Origin: JBAOHV01 sp037045265
Lineage (GTDB): Bacteria > Actinomycetota > Acidimicrobiia > Acidimicrobiales > Microtrichaceae
NCBI GenBank assembly: GCA_037045265.1
Contig: JBAOHV010000019.1
Span: forward strand, 186,001-250,000
Reading direction: 5' to 3'
DNA: 64,000 nt
Of the stretch, positions 44,160-54,890 are shown in pieces. Each line of letters begins with the position of its first letter. The first letter of the stretch is position 1. The notes beneath the pieces were generated by a model. The model searched no databases, was not told the DNA's origin, and was given only the letters and a program-made list of their open reading frames with translations. Both the position numbers and the translations under genes were made by a program.

Positions 44160-44882
44160 TCAGCAGCGTTCGAAGCGCAGGAACAACAGCCGCGGGATCG
44201 TCGCTGCTTCGAGGTACTCGGGCGCCCGCGCCAGGAATCCGGGCGGTGGGGACGGCTCCTCCATGCGCACCAGTTGCAATCCCAGATCCGCGGCCGTGTT
44301 CAGATAGCGAGAGAGCGGTCGGTGGAAGAACCGGATGAACACACCACGTTCGACCTGTTCCTCGGTATCGCCCTCGACTAGGTACGCGCCGATGCGCCAG
44401 TACTGCTCCGGCGGGTCGATCATCTGGTCGTCGATCCAGCCGCTGCCGGGGGTCTGCAACAGCGGGTGGTTGAGCAGGAACAGGAACCTGCCGCCGGGTC
44501 GCAGGACCCGCGCCACCTCGGCCAATGCTGCGTCCAGGTCCTCTATGTGCTCGAAGACCAGGCATGCCACCGCTGCATCCATCGAGGCGGAGGGCAGTGC
44601 CAACGCTGCGGCCGACCCCTGCGTGTAGACCGGTCCGCCACCACGCTCGGACGCCACCTTCACCTGCGACATCGCCGGGTCGACGCCCACGGCATCCATC
44701 GAGTTGAGCTCGGTGGCCATCCGTGCCACCTGTCCCTCGCCGCAGCCGACATCGACCAGTCGACCCGAGTCGGGTAGGTGCAGGTGGATGAGCGGCAGGA
44801 TCTGCTCGGTGTACTCGGGATCGACCCCGTCGGTGAACTCACGCTGCCACCACTCGGCGTGGTGCTCCCATGGGTCAGTCAT
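44160..44882 (-). CDS. Class I SAM-dependent methyltransferase
   Basis: 240 residues. RLVDVGCGEGQVARMATELN is SAM motif I, AVGVDPAMSQVKVA motif II, and DAAVACLVFEHIEDLDAALA with EVARVLRPGGRFLFLLNHP the later motifs of a Methyltransf_11 domain. The ATG at 44882 is chosen because CAGGAGCTC precedes it; an upstream TTG does not have this. It lies between uvrC and rapZ on the same strand. The substrate is unknown. Confidence 0.85.
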   Translation of the reverse strand: MTDPWEHHAEWWQREFTDGVDPEYTEQILPLIHLHLPDSGRLVDVGCGEGQVARMATELNSMDAVGVDPAMSQVKVASERGGGPVYTQGSAAALALPSASMDAAVACLVFEHIEDLDAALAEVARVLRPGGRFLFLLNHPLLQTPGSGWIDDQMIDPPEQYWRIGAYLVEGDTEEQVERGVFIRFFHRPLSRYLNTAADLGLQLVRMEEPSPPPGFLARAPEYLEAATIPRLLFLRFERC

Positions 44883-44914
44883 GAGCTCCTGCTCGCTCCC
44901 GTTCACCGACTCGC

Positions 44915-46775
44915 TCAAGTCGGTCCGGAGTGCAGCTTCTCGTAGATGGCCTCCGCGACCGAATCCGGCAGCCAGCTGAACGACTTGAGACGGTCGAGCT
45001 CGGCCGTCTTGAGAGCACGGATTCCACCGACCTCGTCGAGCAGCCGCTGCTTGCGCTTCTCACCGAGCCCCGCCACGTCGTCGAGCACCGACGCTGTCAT
45101 GCGCCGGTTGCGCAGCTGTCGGTGATAGCTGATCGCGAACCGGTGGGACTCGTCGCGTATCCGCTGCAGCAGGAACAGCGCCTCGGAGCCCCGGGGGATC
45201 TCGACCGGTTCCGACCGCCCCGGCAGGTAGACCTCTTCGAACTGCTTGGCCAACGAAGCGACCGGGATCTCATCGGTCAGCCCCAACTCGTCGAGCACCC
45301 GAACAGCGACGCCCAGTTGCCCCTTGCCGCCATCGACGAGCAGCAGCTGTGGCGGGTAGGCGAACTTGCCCCGCTCGGCGACCGGCTTGTCCTTGTCCGC
45401 CACGTAGGCGTTCAGCCTGCGGGTCAGGACCTCTTCCATGGCGCCGTAGTCGTCGTTGCCCGCGACGTTCACCTTGAACCGGCGGTACTCCGACTTGCGC
45501 GGCAGTCCGTCCTCGAGCACGACCATCGACCCGACGTAGTCGGTGCCCTGGAGGTGACTCATGTCGTAGCACTCGATGCGCAACGGGGCTGCCGGCAGCT
45601 CCAGGTGGACCTCGAGGTCGTTGAGCGCCTTGGCGCGCGAGTTGTGGTCCGACGCCCGCTTGAGGCGATGCCGCGTGAAGGCCTCTTCCGCGTTGCGGGT
45701 GACCGTCGCCGCCAGCTCACGTTTGGCGCCGCGCTCGGGGTACCCGGATGTCGACCCTGCTCCCCCGCCCCTCGCTGAGCCACTCGGTGTACATGTCGGC
45801 GTCCTCGGGGATCGTAGGCACCAGCACCGTCTTCGGGAACCCGACTGCCGGTTCGTCGCCGTAGACCTGCTCCAGCACGGCTGCCATGGTCTGCTCGGGG
45901 CTCAGGTCCATGACCTTGTCCAGGACGAAGCCGAAACGGCCGACCACCCTCCCCTTGCGCACGAAGAACACCTGCGCGGCGGCTTCGAGCTCGTCCTCGG
46001 CCACCCCGACGACGTCGACGTCCTCGTTGCGGTCCCCGACCATCTGCTGGCGTTCGATCGCCCTGCGTACGGTCGCCAGGCGGTCACGCAGACGCGCCGC
46101 CTGTTCGAACTCGAGCTCGCCGGCGGCTGCGGCCATCTGGGACTCGAGATGGCGCAGCACCGGCTCGTGGTCGCCGTCCAGGAAATCCATCAGCGACTCG
46201 ACAAGGCTGTCGTAGGCGGCCTTGTCGATCTCGCCGACGCAAGGCGCCGAGCACTTCTCTATGTGGAACAACAGACACGGCTTGCCCAGACGCTCGTGAC
46301 GGCGCAGCTTCGCGTCAGAACACGTGCGCACGGGAAAGGTCCGCAACAGCTCGTCGAGCGTGTCGCGGATCGCGTAGGCGTGCGCGTACGGTCCAAAGTA
46401 GCGGGTCCCCTTGCGGCGCCGACCCCGCATGACCTGGGCCCGGGGCCACTCGTCGGAGAGCGTGACTGCCAGGTACGGGTAGCTCTTGTCGTCGATGAGG
46501 CGGACATTGAACCTCGGCCGGTGCTGCTTTATCAGGCTGTACTCGAGCAGCAGCGCCTCGACCTCGTTGTGGACCTGGATCCATTCGACCGACGCCGCGG
46601 CGGCGACCATCTGGGCGGTACGGGGCGGAAGGTTGCGCGGATTCTGGAAGTAGTTCGACAACCGGTGACGCAACGACTTGGCCTTGCCGACGTAGATCAC
46701 CCGACCGTCAGCGTCCTTGAACTGGTAGCTGCCGGGTGTGTCGGGGATCGTCCCTGCGGCCGGTCGTTGGAGCAT
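44915..46775 (-). CDS. uvrC: UvrABC excinuclease subunit C, one frame break
   Basis: N-terminal GIY-YIG nuclease: IPDTPGSYQFKDADGRVIYV, GKAKSLRHRLSNYFQ. A UVR motif follows near AAAAGELEFEQAARLRDRLA. The frame breaks at about 45745; the second part has RIECYDMSHLQGTDYVGSMV (RNase H-like nuclease) and ends in a helix-hairpin-helix, VLDDVAGLGEKRKQRLLDEV. Length about 620 residues, normal. UvrC makes both cuts in nucleotide excision repair. Confidence 0.93.
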
Positions 46776-46996
46776 CGTCGCGAACCTATCGCCGCTCCGA
46801 TGGAACACCGGGGCGACATGTGCTGTTCACCTGGCGAGGAGCGGGCTACGCTCCACAGCGCCGGCCTGGTATCCGGCAACATCAACCCCTGAGGCCGACA
46901 TCCCCGTGGCGTGGCGACCAGGCTGTCCCCACCGGCTGAATCTCAGGAGTCTTCACAAGCGCACGGGCGATCGTGCGCCGAGGAGGTCCCAAGACA

Positions 46997-48106
46997 ATGC
47001 TGCGACTCCAAGGACCGCTACCCGAGCGGTACACCGAGGCATCCGACGACGAACTGGCCGAACGCATCGCTGCGGCCAAGGCGACGCTGGGTGAACGGGT
47101 GTTCATTCTCGGGCACCACTACCAGCGAGACGAGGTAATGCGCTGGGCCGATGCCCGCGGCGACTCGTTCCGCCTGTCCGTGCTCGCCAAAGAACGGACC
47201 CAGGCGGAGTACATCGTCTTCTGTGGCGTGCACTTCATGGCCGAGGCGGCCGACATCCTCACTTCTGACCACCAGCAGGTGGTGCTCCCCGACCTGAACG
47301 CCGGCTGTTCCATGGCCGACATGGCTGACATCGACACCGTCGAAGAGGCGTGGGAGGCGCTCGGCGAGGTCACCGACATTGAGAAGGTCGTGCCGATCAC
47401 TTACATGAACTCTGCGGCCGACCTGAAGGCGTTCGTCGGCAGCCACGGCGGCGCCGTGTGCACGTCGACCAACGCCCGGGCGGTGCTCGAATGGGCGCTG
47501 CGCAGCCCGGACGGGCCCCAGGCCAGCCAGGTCCTGTTCTTCCCCGACCAGCACCTGGGACGCAACACCGGACACCAGATGGGCTTCGCCGAGCACGACA
47601 TGGCGGTCTGGAACCCCCGCCAGGACCTCGGCGGCCTCGACGAGTCGACCGTCAAGGACGCCACCTTCCTCCTGTGGAAGGGCCACTGCTCGGTTCACCA
47701 GCGCTTCAAGCCGGCCCACATCGCCGACTTCCGGGAGCAGAACCCCGGAGGGATCGTCGTCGCACACCCCGAGTGCTCACACGAGGTCTGCGCGGCGGCG
47801 GACCACGTCGGATCGACCGACTTCATCATCCGGACAGTCGAGGCCGCTCCGACCGGCTCGGTGATCGGCGTCGGAACCGAGATCCACCTGGTGCAGCGCC
47901 TGGACGCCGAGACGCCCGACAAGACCGTGGTCTCGCTCGACCCGCTGGTGTGCCCGTGTTCGACGATGTTCCGCATCGACGGTCCACACCTGGCGTGGAC
48001 GCTCGAGAACCTGGTCGACGGCAACGTCGTGAACCGCATCACGGTCGATCCCGAAACCGCGGACTGGGCGCGGGTGGCACTCGAGCGGATGCTCGCTATC
48101 ACCTGA
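46997..48106 (+). CDS. nadA: Quinolinate synthase
   Basis: 369 residues. VFILGHHYQRDEVMRWADAR is the iminoaspartate-binding start; the [4Fe-4S] cysteines are in LNAGCSMADM, HPECSHEVC and LVCPCSTMFRID. NadA condenses iminoaspartate with dihydroxyacetone phosphate in NAD synthesis. The ATG at 46997 follows GAGGAGG; an in-frame upstream start at 46973 overlaps that site. No nadB or nadC is adjacent, which is unusual. Confidence 0.95.
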   Translation: MLRLQGPLPERYTEASDDELAERIAAAKATLGERVFILGHHYQRDEVMRWADARGDSFRLSVLAKERTQAEYIVFCGVHFMAEAADILTSDHQQVVLPDLNAGCSMADMADIDTVEEAWEALGEVTDIEKVVPITYMNSAADLKAFVGSHGGAVCTSTNARAVLEWALRSPDGPQASQVLFFPDQHLGRNTGHQMGFAEHDMAVWNPRQDLGGLDESTVKDATFLLWKGHCSVHQRFKPAHIADFREQNPGGIVVAHPECSHEVCAAADHVGSTDFIIRTVEAAPTGSVIGVGTEIHLVQRLDAETPDKTVVSLDPLVCPCSTMFRIDGPHLAWTLENLVDGNVVNRITVDPETADWARVALERMLAIT

Positions 48107-48360
48107 TCCGCGCCCAGACCCGCTGATCGGAACGTGACCGAGTTCACGGTTGACCAGCGCCGGCGCATCTGGACAATGGGAACACGCGTCCCGCCACACG
48201 TGTTCACCTCGGTGACACTTGCGGCGTCCACGAGCATCAGCTAAGGCGCCCTTGACACGACCCGTATCATTCAAGTCGGTCGCTGGGCGAAGAACCTGCT
48301 TCTCCGCGCGCACCTCGCCCGGCATCCGGCCGGACGGGAAACAGAACGAGGTAACCCAAG

Positions 48361-49299
48361 TTGGCGAATCAGCGAGCAGAACGTGACGAAGAAGATCTCG
48401 TTCGCATGTATCTGAGCGATATCGGCCAGTACCCACTGCTGACCAAGGACGACGAGGCGCGCCTCGCTCAGGCGATCGAAGCGGGCACCGCTGCCGCCAA
48501 GGAGCTCGAGGAGGGTGGCACCAGCCTCTCCCCCGCCCGCAAGCGGGAGCTTCGCCGACTCGCCCGCGCCGGCGAAGAGGCAGAGCGCACGTTCGTGCAG
48601 TCGAACCTGCGACTGGTCGTGTCGATCGCCAAGAAGTACCAGGCATCCGGGCTGCCGCTGCTCGACCTGATCCAGGAAGGCAACCTGGGCCTCATGCACG
48701 CCGTCGAGAAGTTCGACTGGCGCAAGGGCTTCAAGTTCTCCACCTACGCGACGTGGTGGATCCGCCAGGCGCTCACCCGCGGCATCGCCAACACAGGGCG
48801 CACGATCCGCCTGCCCGTCCACGCCGGCGACACCCTGTCGCGACTCCAGAAGGCCCGGATCCGCCTCGAGACCTCGCTCGGCCGTCCGCCGACCCTGGCT
48901 GAGCTGGCGGCCGACCTGGAGATGCCCGAGGCCAAGGTCACCGAGACGCTGCGCTTCGCCGCCGACACACTCTCGCTCTCGACCCCTCTGCGAGAGGACG
49001 GCGACGCCGAGCTCGGCGACATGGTCGAGGACCGCGGTGCCGAGTCTCCGTTCGACGCAGCTGCGATCTCGCTGCTGCCCGAGGAGATCAGCCGTCTGCT
49101 GTCGCCGCTCGACGAGCGCGAGCGTGAGATCCTGCGCCTGCGCTTCGGTCTGGACCGCGGCGAGCCCCGCACCCTCGAAGAGGTGGGCGAGCACTTCAAT
49201 CTGACCCGGGAACGGATCCGCCAGATCGAAGCCCGTGCCATGTCGAAGCTGCGTCACCCAAGCGCCGACACCGGAGCGAAGGACCTGCTCAGCGTCTGA
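48361..49299 (+). CDS. Principal-type sigma-70 factor
   Basis: 312 residues. Region 1.2 is EEDLVRMYLSDIGQYPLLTK; region 2 contains FVQSNLRLVVSIAKKYQASG, LPLLDLIQEGNLGLMHAVEK and FKFSTYATWWIRQALTRGIA; region 4 has LDEREREILRLRFGLDRGEP and EEVGEHFNLTRERIRQIEAR. Region 1.1 is lacking, so it is a short RpoD-family or group 2 sigma of the SigA/SigB type. The start is TTG with GAGGTAA upstream. The 48107-48360 interval carries its promoter. Confidence 0.93.
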   Translation: MANQRAERDEEDLVRMYLSDIGQYPLLTKDDEARLAQAIEAGTAAAKELEEGGTSLSPARKRELRRLARAGEEAERTFVQSNLRLVVSIAKKYQASGLPLLDLIQEGNLGLMHAVEKFDWRKGFKFSTYATWWIRQALTRGIANTGRTIRLPVHAGDTLSRLQKARIRLETSLGRPPTLAELAADLEMPEAKVTETLRFAADTLSLSTPLREDGDAELGDMVEDRGAESPFDAAAISLLPEEISRLLSPLDEREREILRLRFGLDRGEPRTLEEVGEHFNLTRERIRQIEARAMSKLRHPSADTGAKDLLSV

Positions 49300-49300
49300 G

Positions 49301-49340
49301 CTGGGGCTTCAGAGCTCGAGCTGGGGCTTCAGAGCTCGAG
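49301..49340. repeat. Perfect 20-bp tandem duplication at the sigma/uvrA convergence
   Basis: CTGGGGCTTCAGAGCTCGAG occurs twice in a row. The second copy contains the uvrA stop codon; the first lies between the two convergent genes. It may be a real slippage event or an assembly error. Confidence 0.85.
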
Positions 49341-52262
49341 CAACGGCGCCAGGAACTGGCCGGTGTAGCTGCCTGCCACCCTGGCGACCTGCTCGGGCGT
49401 GCCCTCCGCCACGATCGTGCCGCCACCGCGGCCGCCCTCGGGACCCAGGTCGATGATCCAGTCGGCGGTCTTGATCACGTCCAGGTTGTGCTCGATGACC
49501 AGCACTGTGTTGCCCTGATCGACCAGACGGGACAGCACCGTCAGCAGCTTGCGTATGTCCTCGAAGTGCAGGCCGGTGGTGGGTTCGTCGAGCAGGTAGA
49601 TGGTGTGCCCGGTGGACCGCTTGGCGAGCTCGGACGCGAGCTTCACGCGTTGCGCCTCGCCGCCCGACAGCGTCGTGGCAGGTTGACCCAACCGGACGTA
49701 GCCGAGGCCGACGTCGACCAGGGTCTGCATGTGGCGGGCGATGGTCGGCTGGTTCGAGAAGAAGTCGAGCGCCTCCTCGATGGGCAGGTTCAGGACCTCT
49801 GAGATGTTCAGCCCCTTGAAGGTCACCTCCAGGGTGTCACGGTTGTAGCGCGCGCCCCTTGCAGACCTCACACGGCACGTACACGTCCGGCAGGAAGTGC
49901 ATCTCGATCTTGATCGTGCCGTCGCCGGAGCACGCCTCGCAGCGACCACCCTTGACGTTGAAGCTGAACCGGCCGGGAAGGTAGCCGCGGATCTTCGCCT
50001 CGTTGGTCTGGGCGAAGAGCTTGCGGATGTGATCGAACACCCCGGTGTAGGTCGCAGGGTTGGAGCGGGGCGTCCGCCCGATCGGCGACTGGTCGATGTC
50101 GATGACCTTGTCGAGCTGGTCCAGACCCTCGATCCGCTTGTGCAACCCCGGCGGCACCTTCGAGCCGTAGACGTGCTGCATGAGCGACCGCAGGAGGATG
50201 TCGTTGACCAGCGTCGACTTGCCCGAACCGGACACACCGGTGACCGCCACGAAGCAGCCGAGGGGGATGTCGACATCGATGTTCGTCAGGTTGTGCTCGC
50301 GGGCGCCCTTGACGCGCAGCCGACCGTCGCCGATCGAGCGGCGCTGCTCCGGCAGAGGGATCGAACGCTTTCCGGCCAGGTACTGACCGGTGACCGACTC
50401 CTTGGCCTTGAGCAGCTGTGGGTAGGTGCCGGCGTGGACGACTCGGCCACCGTGCTCGCCGGCGCCGGGGCCGATGTCGACGATGTAGTCGGCGACGCGG
50501 ATCGTGTCCTCGTCGTGCTCGACGACCAGGACGGTGTTCCCGATGTCACGCAACCGTTCCAGGGTCTCGATCAGCTTGTGGTTGTCGCGCTGGTGCAGGC
50601 CGATCGACGGCTCGTCGAGCACATAGAGCACTCCGACGAGCCCGGAGCCGATCTGTGACGCCAGACGAATGCGCTGGGCCTCTCCACCCGAGAGCGTCGC
50701 AGCGGAGCGGCGAGAGCGACAGGTACTCGAGCCCCACGTCGCACAGGAACTGAAGCCGGACGTTGATCTCCTTGAGGATCCGCTCCGCGATGAGCGCCTG
50801 TCGGTCGTCCATGTGCAGGTCGACCAGGCGCTCGGCGGCCTCCTGGATCGACATGGAGCACAGCTCGTCGATGTTGAGCTCGTCGATCGTCACGGCGAGG
50901 GCCAGCGGGTTGAGTCTCGCCCCGTTGCAGACTCCACACGGCACGAGCCGCATGTAGCCCTCGATGGCGTCGCGGGCAGAGTCGGACTCGGCTTCGCCGT
51001 GACGCCGCTTCAGGTACGGGATCACCCCCTCGTACTTGGCCGAGTAGGTACGGGTGCGCCCGTAGCGGTTGCGGAACTTGACCTCGACCCGTTCGCCTTC
51101 GGTGATGCCGTACAGAAGCAGCTTCTGCTGCTTCTTGGGCAGGGACTCGAACGGATGCTCGCAGGATCGATGTCGAACTCGGCACAGACGGTTTCGAGCA
51201 GTCGGTGGAAGTACTTCGCGTGGCCGGAAGCCCACGGCGCCAGGGCGCCATCGCTGACCGAGAGCTCGGGGTCTGGCACCACCAGCTCGGGGTCGACCTC
51301 GAAGATGGTGCCGAGCCCGTCACAAGCCGAACACGCGCCATACGGGGAGTTGAACGAGAAGTTGCGTGGGGCGAGCTCGTCGAAGCTCTTGCCGTCCGAT
51401 GGCCTGGACAGCTTCTCGGAGAACGTGAGCAACTCGGCCTCGGCGTCGTCGGGAGCGTCCTTGCCCGGGACCAGCTCGATCTGGGCGACCCCCTCGGCCA
51501 ACTGCAGCGCCGTCTCCATGGAGTCGGTCAGACGACGTTCGATCCCGTCGCGCATGACGAGGCGGTCGACGACCACCTCGATCGTGTGCTGCTCGTAGCG
51601 GGCCAAGCTCGAGCTGGACGGGAAGGTCGTGGACCAGTCCGTCCACTCGAACCCGGCTGAGGCCCTGTCCGGCCAGGTCGACGAAGAGCTGCTCGTAGGT
51701 GCCCTTGCGGCCCCTCACGACGGGTGCCAGCACCTGGAAACGGGTGCCCTCAGGCAGATGCAGGATCCGGTCGACGATCTGCTGGGGAGTCTGACGGACG
51801 AGCGCCTCACCCGTCTCTGGGTCGTGCGGTACGCCGACGCGGGCGATACAGCAACCGCAGGTAGTCGTATACCTCGGTGACGGTGCCGACCGTCGAGCGG
51901 GGGTTGCGTGAAGCGGACTTCTGGTCGATGGAGATTGCCGGCGAGAGTCCCTCGATCACGTCTACGTCGGGCTTGTCCATCTGGCCGAGGAACTGACGGG
52001 CGTAGCTCGACAGGGACTCGACGTAACGCCGTTGCCCTTCGGCGTAGATGGTGTCGAAGGCCAGCGACGACTTGCCGGAGCCGGAGAGACCGGTGAAGAC
52101 GATCAGCTGGTCGCGGGGCAGCTCCAGCGACACGTCGCAGAGATTGTGCTCGCGGGCACCACGGATGACGATCGTGTCGGCCGGATGGTGAGCGACTGCT
52201 CGCTTCTTGGGCGCAGTGCTCTTCTTGGCGGCTGCTCGGGTCTTGGCGGCTGCTCGGGGCAT
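49329..52262 (-). CDS. uvrA: UvrABC excinuclease subunit A, with many frame breaks
   Basis: Begins MPRAAAKTRAAAKKSTAPKK, then DTIVIRGAREHNLCDVSLEL and VFTGLSGSGKSSLAFDTIYA (first Walker A). Further blocks in different frames are YGACSACDGLGTIFEVDPEL, CGVCNGARLNPLALAVTIDE, VLYVLDEPSIGLHQRDNHKL, VTGVSGSGKSTLVNDILLRS (second Walker A), GGRCEACSGDGTIKIEMHFL (zinc finger) and HTIYLLDEPTTGLHFEDIRK. All parts of UvrA are present over about 978 codons with at least five frame breaks, interpreted as sequence errors. UvrA finds DNA damage and loads UvrB. Confidence 0.93.
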
Positions 52263-52348
52263 CGCCGGGCAGCCTACCCCAGCCGAGTCGCCCCCGAACA
52301 GGTGTTCTGTTGCAGGTGGTCGGACCCGCCGCTGGCATACTGGCCGCA

Positions 52349-53432
52349 ATGGGCTCGAGTTCAGGACAGCTGTTCCGGATAACCACCTTCGGCGAGTCAC
52401 ACGGCGGAGGCGTCGGCGTGGTCCTCGACGGATGCCCACCGCGGCCGGAGCTGACCGAGGACGACATCCAGCCCGACCTCGACCGAAGAAGGCCCGGTCA
52501 GAGCCGTCTGGTCACCCAGCGCGACGAGGCCGACAGGGTGGAGATCCTCTCGGGTGTCGTGGATGGCCTGACTCTGGGTACGCCCATCGCGATGCTCGTT
52601 CGCAACAAGGACCAGAACTCAGGCGCGTACGACCACATGTCCGACGTGTACCGGCCGTCTCATGCCGACTGGTCCACCGAGGCCAAGTTCGGGATACCGC
52701 GCGGTGGCAGGGGGTGGCAGGGCCTCAGCGCGCGAGACGATCGGCCGCGTGGCGGCGGGCGCTGTCGCCCGCAAGCTCCTCGCCCAGAACGTGGGGGTCG
52801 AGGTTCTGGCCTGGGTCAGCCAGATCCACACGATCCGCGGTCGAATCGACTCGTCGCTGGTGCGTGCGGAGCATGTCGAGGCCCATCCGACCCGTTGCCC
52901 GGACCCCGAGGCCGCCGAGGAGATGGCCGGCGCGATCGAACGGGCACGCCGGGACGGCGACTCGCTCGGTGGCGTGGTGACGTGTGTGGCGCGCCTTGTT
53001 CCTCCGGGATGGGGCGAGCCCGTGTTCGACAAGCTCGAGGCCGACCTGGCCAAGGCTCTCATGTCGCTGCCGGCGTCGAAGGGCTTCGAGATCGGCTCCG
53101 GCTTCGCAGCGGCGGAGATGACTGGCATCGAGCACAACGACCCGTTCGTACCCGGCCCCGACGGGCGTCCCCGCACGACAAGCAACCATTCGGGCGGCAT
53201 CCAGGGCGGCATCTCGAACGGCGAGGAGGTCACCATGCGGGTGGCGTTCAAGCCGACTGCAACGATCTCGTCGCCCCAGGACACCGTCACCCGCGACAAC
53301 GAGGCGACGGTGCTGGCGGCCAAGGGCCGCCACGACCCTTGCGTGCTTCCGCGAGCGGTGCCGCTGGTCGAGGCCGGTGTGTTGTTGGTTCTGGCCGACC
53401 ACTGGCTACGTCAGCGGTCGGTTACGGGGTGA
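52349..53432 (+). CDS. aroC: Chorismate synthase, one frame break
   Basis: GQLFRITTFGESHGGGVGVV is the family start; SRLVTQRDEADRVEILSGVV and VRNKDQNSGAYDHMSDVYRP follow. The frame breaks at about 52715, inside a tandem GGTGGCAGGG duplication, and resumes as GGRASARETIGRVAAGAVAR. The second half includes HSGGIQGGISNGEEVTMRVA and DPCVLPRAVPLVEAGVLLVL. Length about 360 residues. It makes chorismate using reduced FMN. Confidence 0.93.
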
Positions 53433-54028
53433 ACGAGCGGGAGGTGGCCGGGGCTGCAGGGGCATCCCTCCGCAGCATCGTCCCAGGAACGCCGAAGGCC
53501 GCGGGGCGGGTGTGGCTCCTCAACGGCATGTGGCGCGGAGGTGTGTCGGGTGCGACGACGCCCATCGTCTTTGCTGGCGTGGTGTGGGCCGGGTCGTTGT
53601 CGGACACCCAAGCGGACCCTGACTCGATCACTTCGACCACTTCGTTCTCCAGCAGTTCTCTGACCGAAGTGGCGTCGTACATCGCGGCCGCAGCCTTGTA
53701 CGCACTCCTGGCGACGTCGATCGGCTCGGTGACCGGCCTGTTGCTCGGGGTAGTGGTCGGCGCAATGGCTGCGACGCTGGACGTGGCCTCCGGTTGTCGA
53801 CTCAGACCGACGCTCTCCGCAGGTGTCGTGATTCTCGGCAGTGCTGGCGGTGCATGGTGGGCGGTGGTTGGTCTGGATCCTGACGGCCCCGTCGTCGTTC
53901 GTTTGGCTGCAATGGCACCGTTCGCGGTGGGGTTCCTGTCCCTGGCTGTTGTCCGCATGGAACGCTCCTCAGCCAACGAGTCGATGGAACAGGAACTCGG
54001 TGAGAGAGGAACAGCCAGTCAGCTGTGA
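53429..54028 (+). CDS. Membrane protein of unknown function
   Basis: A 199-residue protein whose GTG overlaps the aroC stop (GTGA). Four or five hydrophobic segments are visible: TPIVFAGVVWAGSLSD, SYIAAAALYALLATSIGSVT, GLLLGVVVGAMAATLDVASG, AGVVILGSAGGAWWAVVGLD and LAAMAPFAVGFLSLAVVRM. No family is recognised. The first 40 residues are polar. The end overlaps the convergent AbiEi-like gene by 60 bp. Confidence 0.55.
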   Translation: MNEREVAGAAGASLRSIVPGTPKAAGRVWLLNGMWRGGVSGATTPIVFAGVVWAGSLSDTQADPDSITSTTSFSSSSLTEVASYIAAAALYALLATSIGSVTGLLLGVVVGAMAATLDVASGCRLRPTLSAGVVILGSAGGAWWAVVGLDPDGPVVVRLAAMAPFAVGFLSLAVVRMERSSANESMEQELGERGTASQL

Positions 54029-54790
54029 GGCGTTGCGCAGAGCTCGCTCGTCGAGATGGCCACGTTCGAGAAGGGCGATGGCCAGGTCCACGCCGACCCC
54101 CGACGGCTGGCGGGCGATCACCGCACAGATCGCCTCTTCGGGAGGCCGTGCGATCAGGCCGTCGTAGGCACGAGTGCCCCCAGAAGCAGGTCGGTGGATC
54201 TCGACCATGTCGGCGGCTCCGGTCCTGTCGAGCTGGCGGAGCATGCGTTCGCGACGCCGCGTTCCGGAACGATCGCGGGAGAAGGGGATCTCGAGGCCAA
54301 CCCGGACCCTGGGGCCACTCGCCGTGACACCAGCCAGGCCCAGTGCGGTCCACGACGTCAGCAGCGCTGCTGGTCCCGCCCAGATCTGCCAAGCTCGGAG
54401 GCGTTCGTGTGGATCCGGGGGCCATCCCGACAGCCTGAACACGCCCGGCGCATCGGTCGGTCGCCAGTTGCCGTAGGAGAGGTGGTGATGGCGGGCACTG
54501 CGGTCGAGGCCTGCTTCGGCTGCCTGCGCCACGGTGAACAACCCTGTCTGCGTGCCGGCGACGCGTAGGAGTCTACGACGCCGCGCGACACGGACGCCCA
54601 GGTTGGGCATCTCGGGGGTCGGTACGGGTAGGTCGGGGTCGACACGCTCGGGCGGTCTCAATTCCGGCCAGCCGGCATCGACCACTTCCGAGCCGACCTT
54701 GCCAAACCGTCGTGTTTTTCCGAACAGTTTGGCAAGGTCGGTAGTGGGTTGGGGGCTACTCGTCTGATCGGAATCCCGGAATTCGGTCAC
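53969..54790 (-). CDS. AbiEi-type antitoxin-domain protein (orphan)
   Basis: 273 residues. GLFTVAQAAEAGLDRSARHH, then HLSYGNWRPTDAPGVFRLSG and DPHERLRAWQIWAGPAALLT match the AbiEi N-terminal winged helix and following domain. No AbiEii nucleotidyltransferase is next to it, so it is a solitary member, a common actinobacterial situation. The GTG start at 54790 gives an N-terminal extension containing DLAKLFGKTRRFGKVG, encoded by a perfect inverted repeat; a later start is possible. Confidence 0.7.
   Translation of the reverse strand: MTEFRDSDQTSSPQPTTDLAKLFGKTRRFGKVGSEVVDAGWPELRPPERVDPDLPVPTPEMPNLGVRVARRRRLLRVAGTQTGLFTVAQAAEAGLDRSARHHHLSYGNWRPTDAPGVFRLSGWPPDPHERLRAWQIWAGPAALLTSWTALGLAGVTASGPRVRVGLEIPFSRDRSGTRRRERMLRQLDRTGAADMVEIHRPASGGTRAYDGLIARPPEEAICAVIARQPSGVGVDLAIALLERGHLDERALRNASQLTGCSSLTEFLFHRLVG
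54693..54741. repeat. Perfect 15-bp inverted repeat at the AbiEi-like gene start
   Basis: CCGACCTTGCCAAAC (54693-54707) and GTTTGGCAAGGTCGG (54727-54741) are exact complements around a 19-base loop. They lie at the 5' end of the AbiEi-like gene and could be its operator or an RNA hairpin covering its start. Confidence 0.75.
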
Positions 54791-54890
54791 GTCGGCGTTC
54801 CTTCGCGTCGTTTCTCCGAGCCTGTGGGCAGGAGGGAGGCAGAGGTGCCGTCAAGTCGCCGAAGGTGCCCGGCGCGGGCGGTGGACCAGT

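Noticed and set aside
48240..48290. TTGACA near 48252 as a sigma-gene promoter
   Set aside because: No -10 box at 16-18 bp spacing was found, so it is not called.
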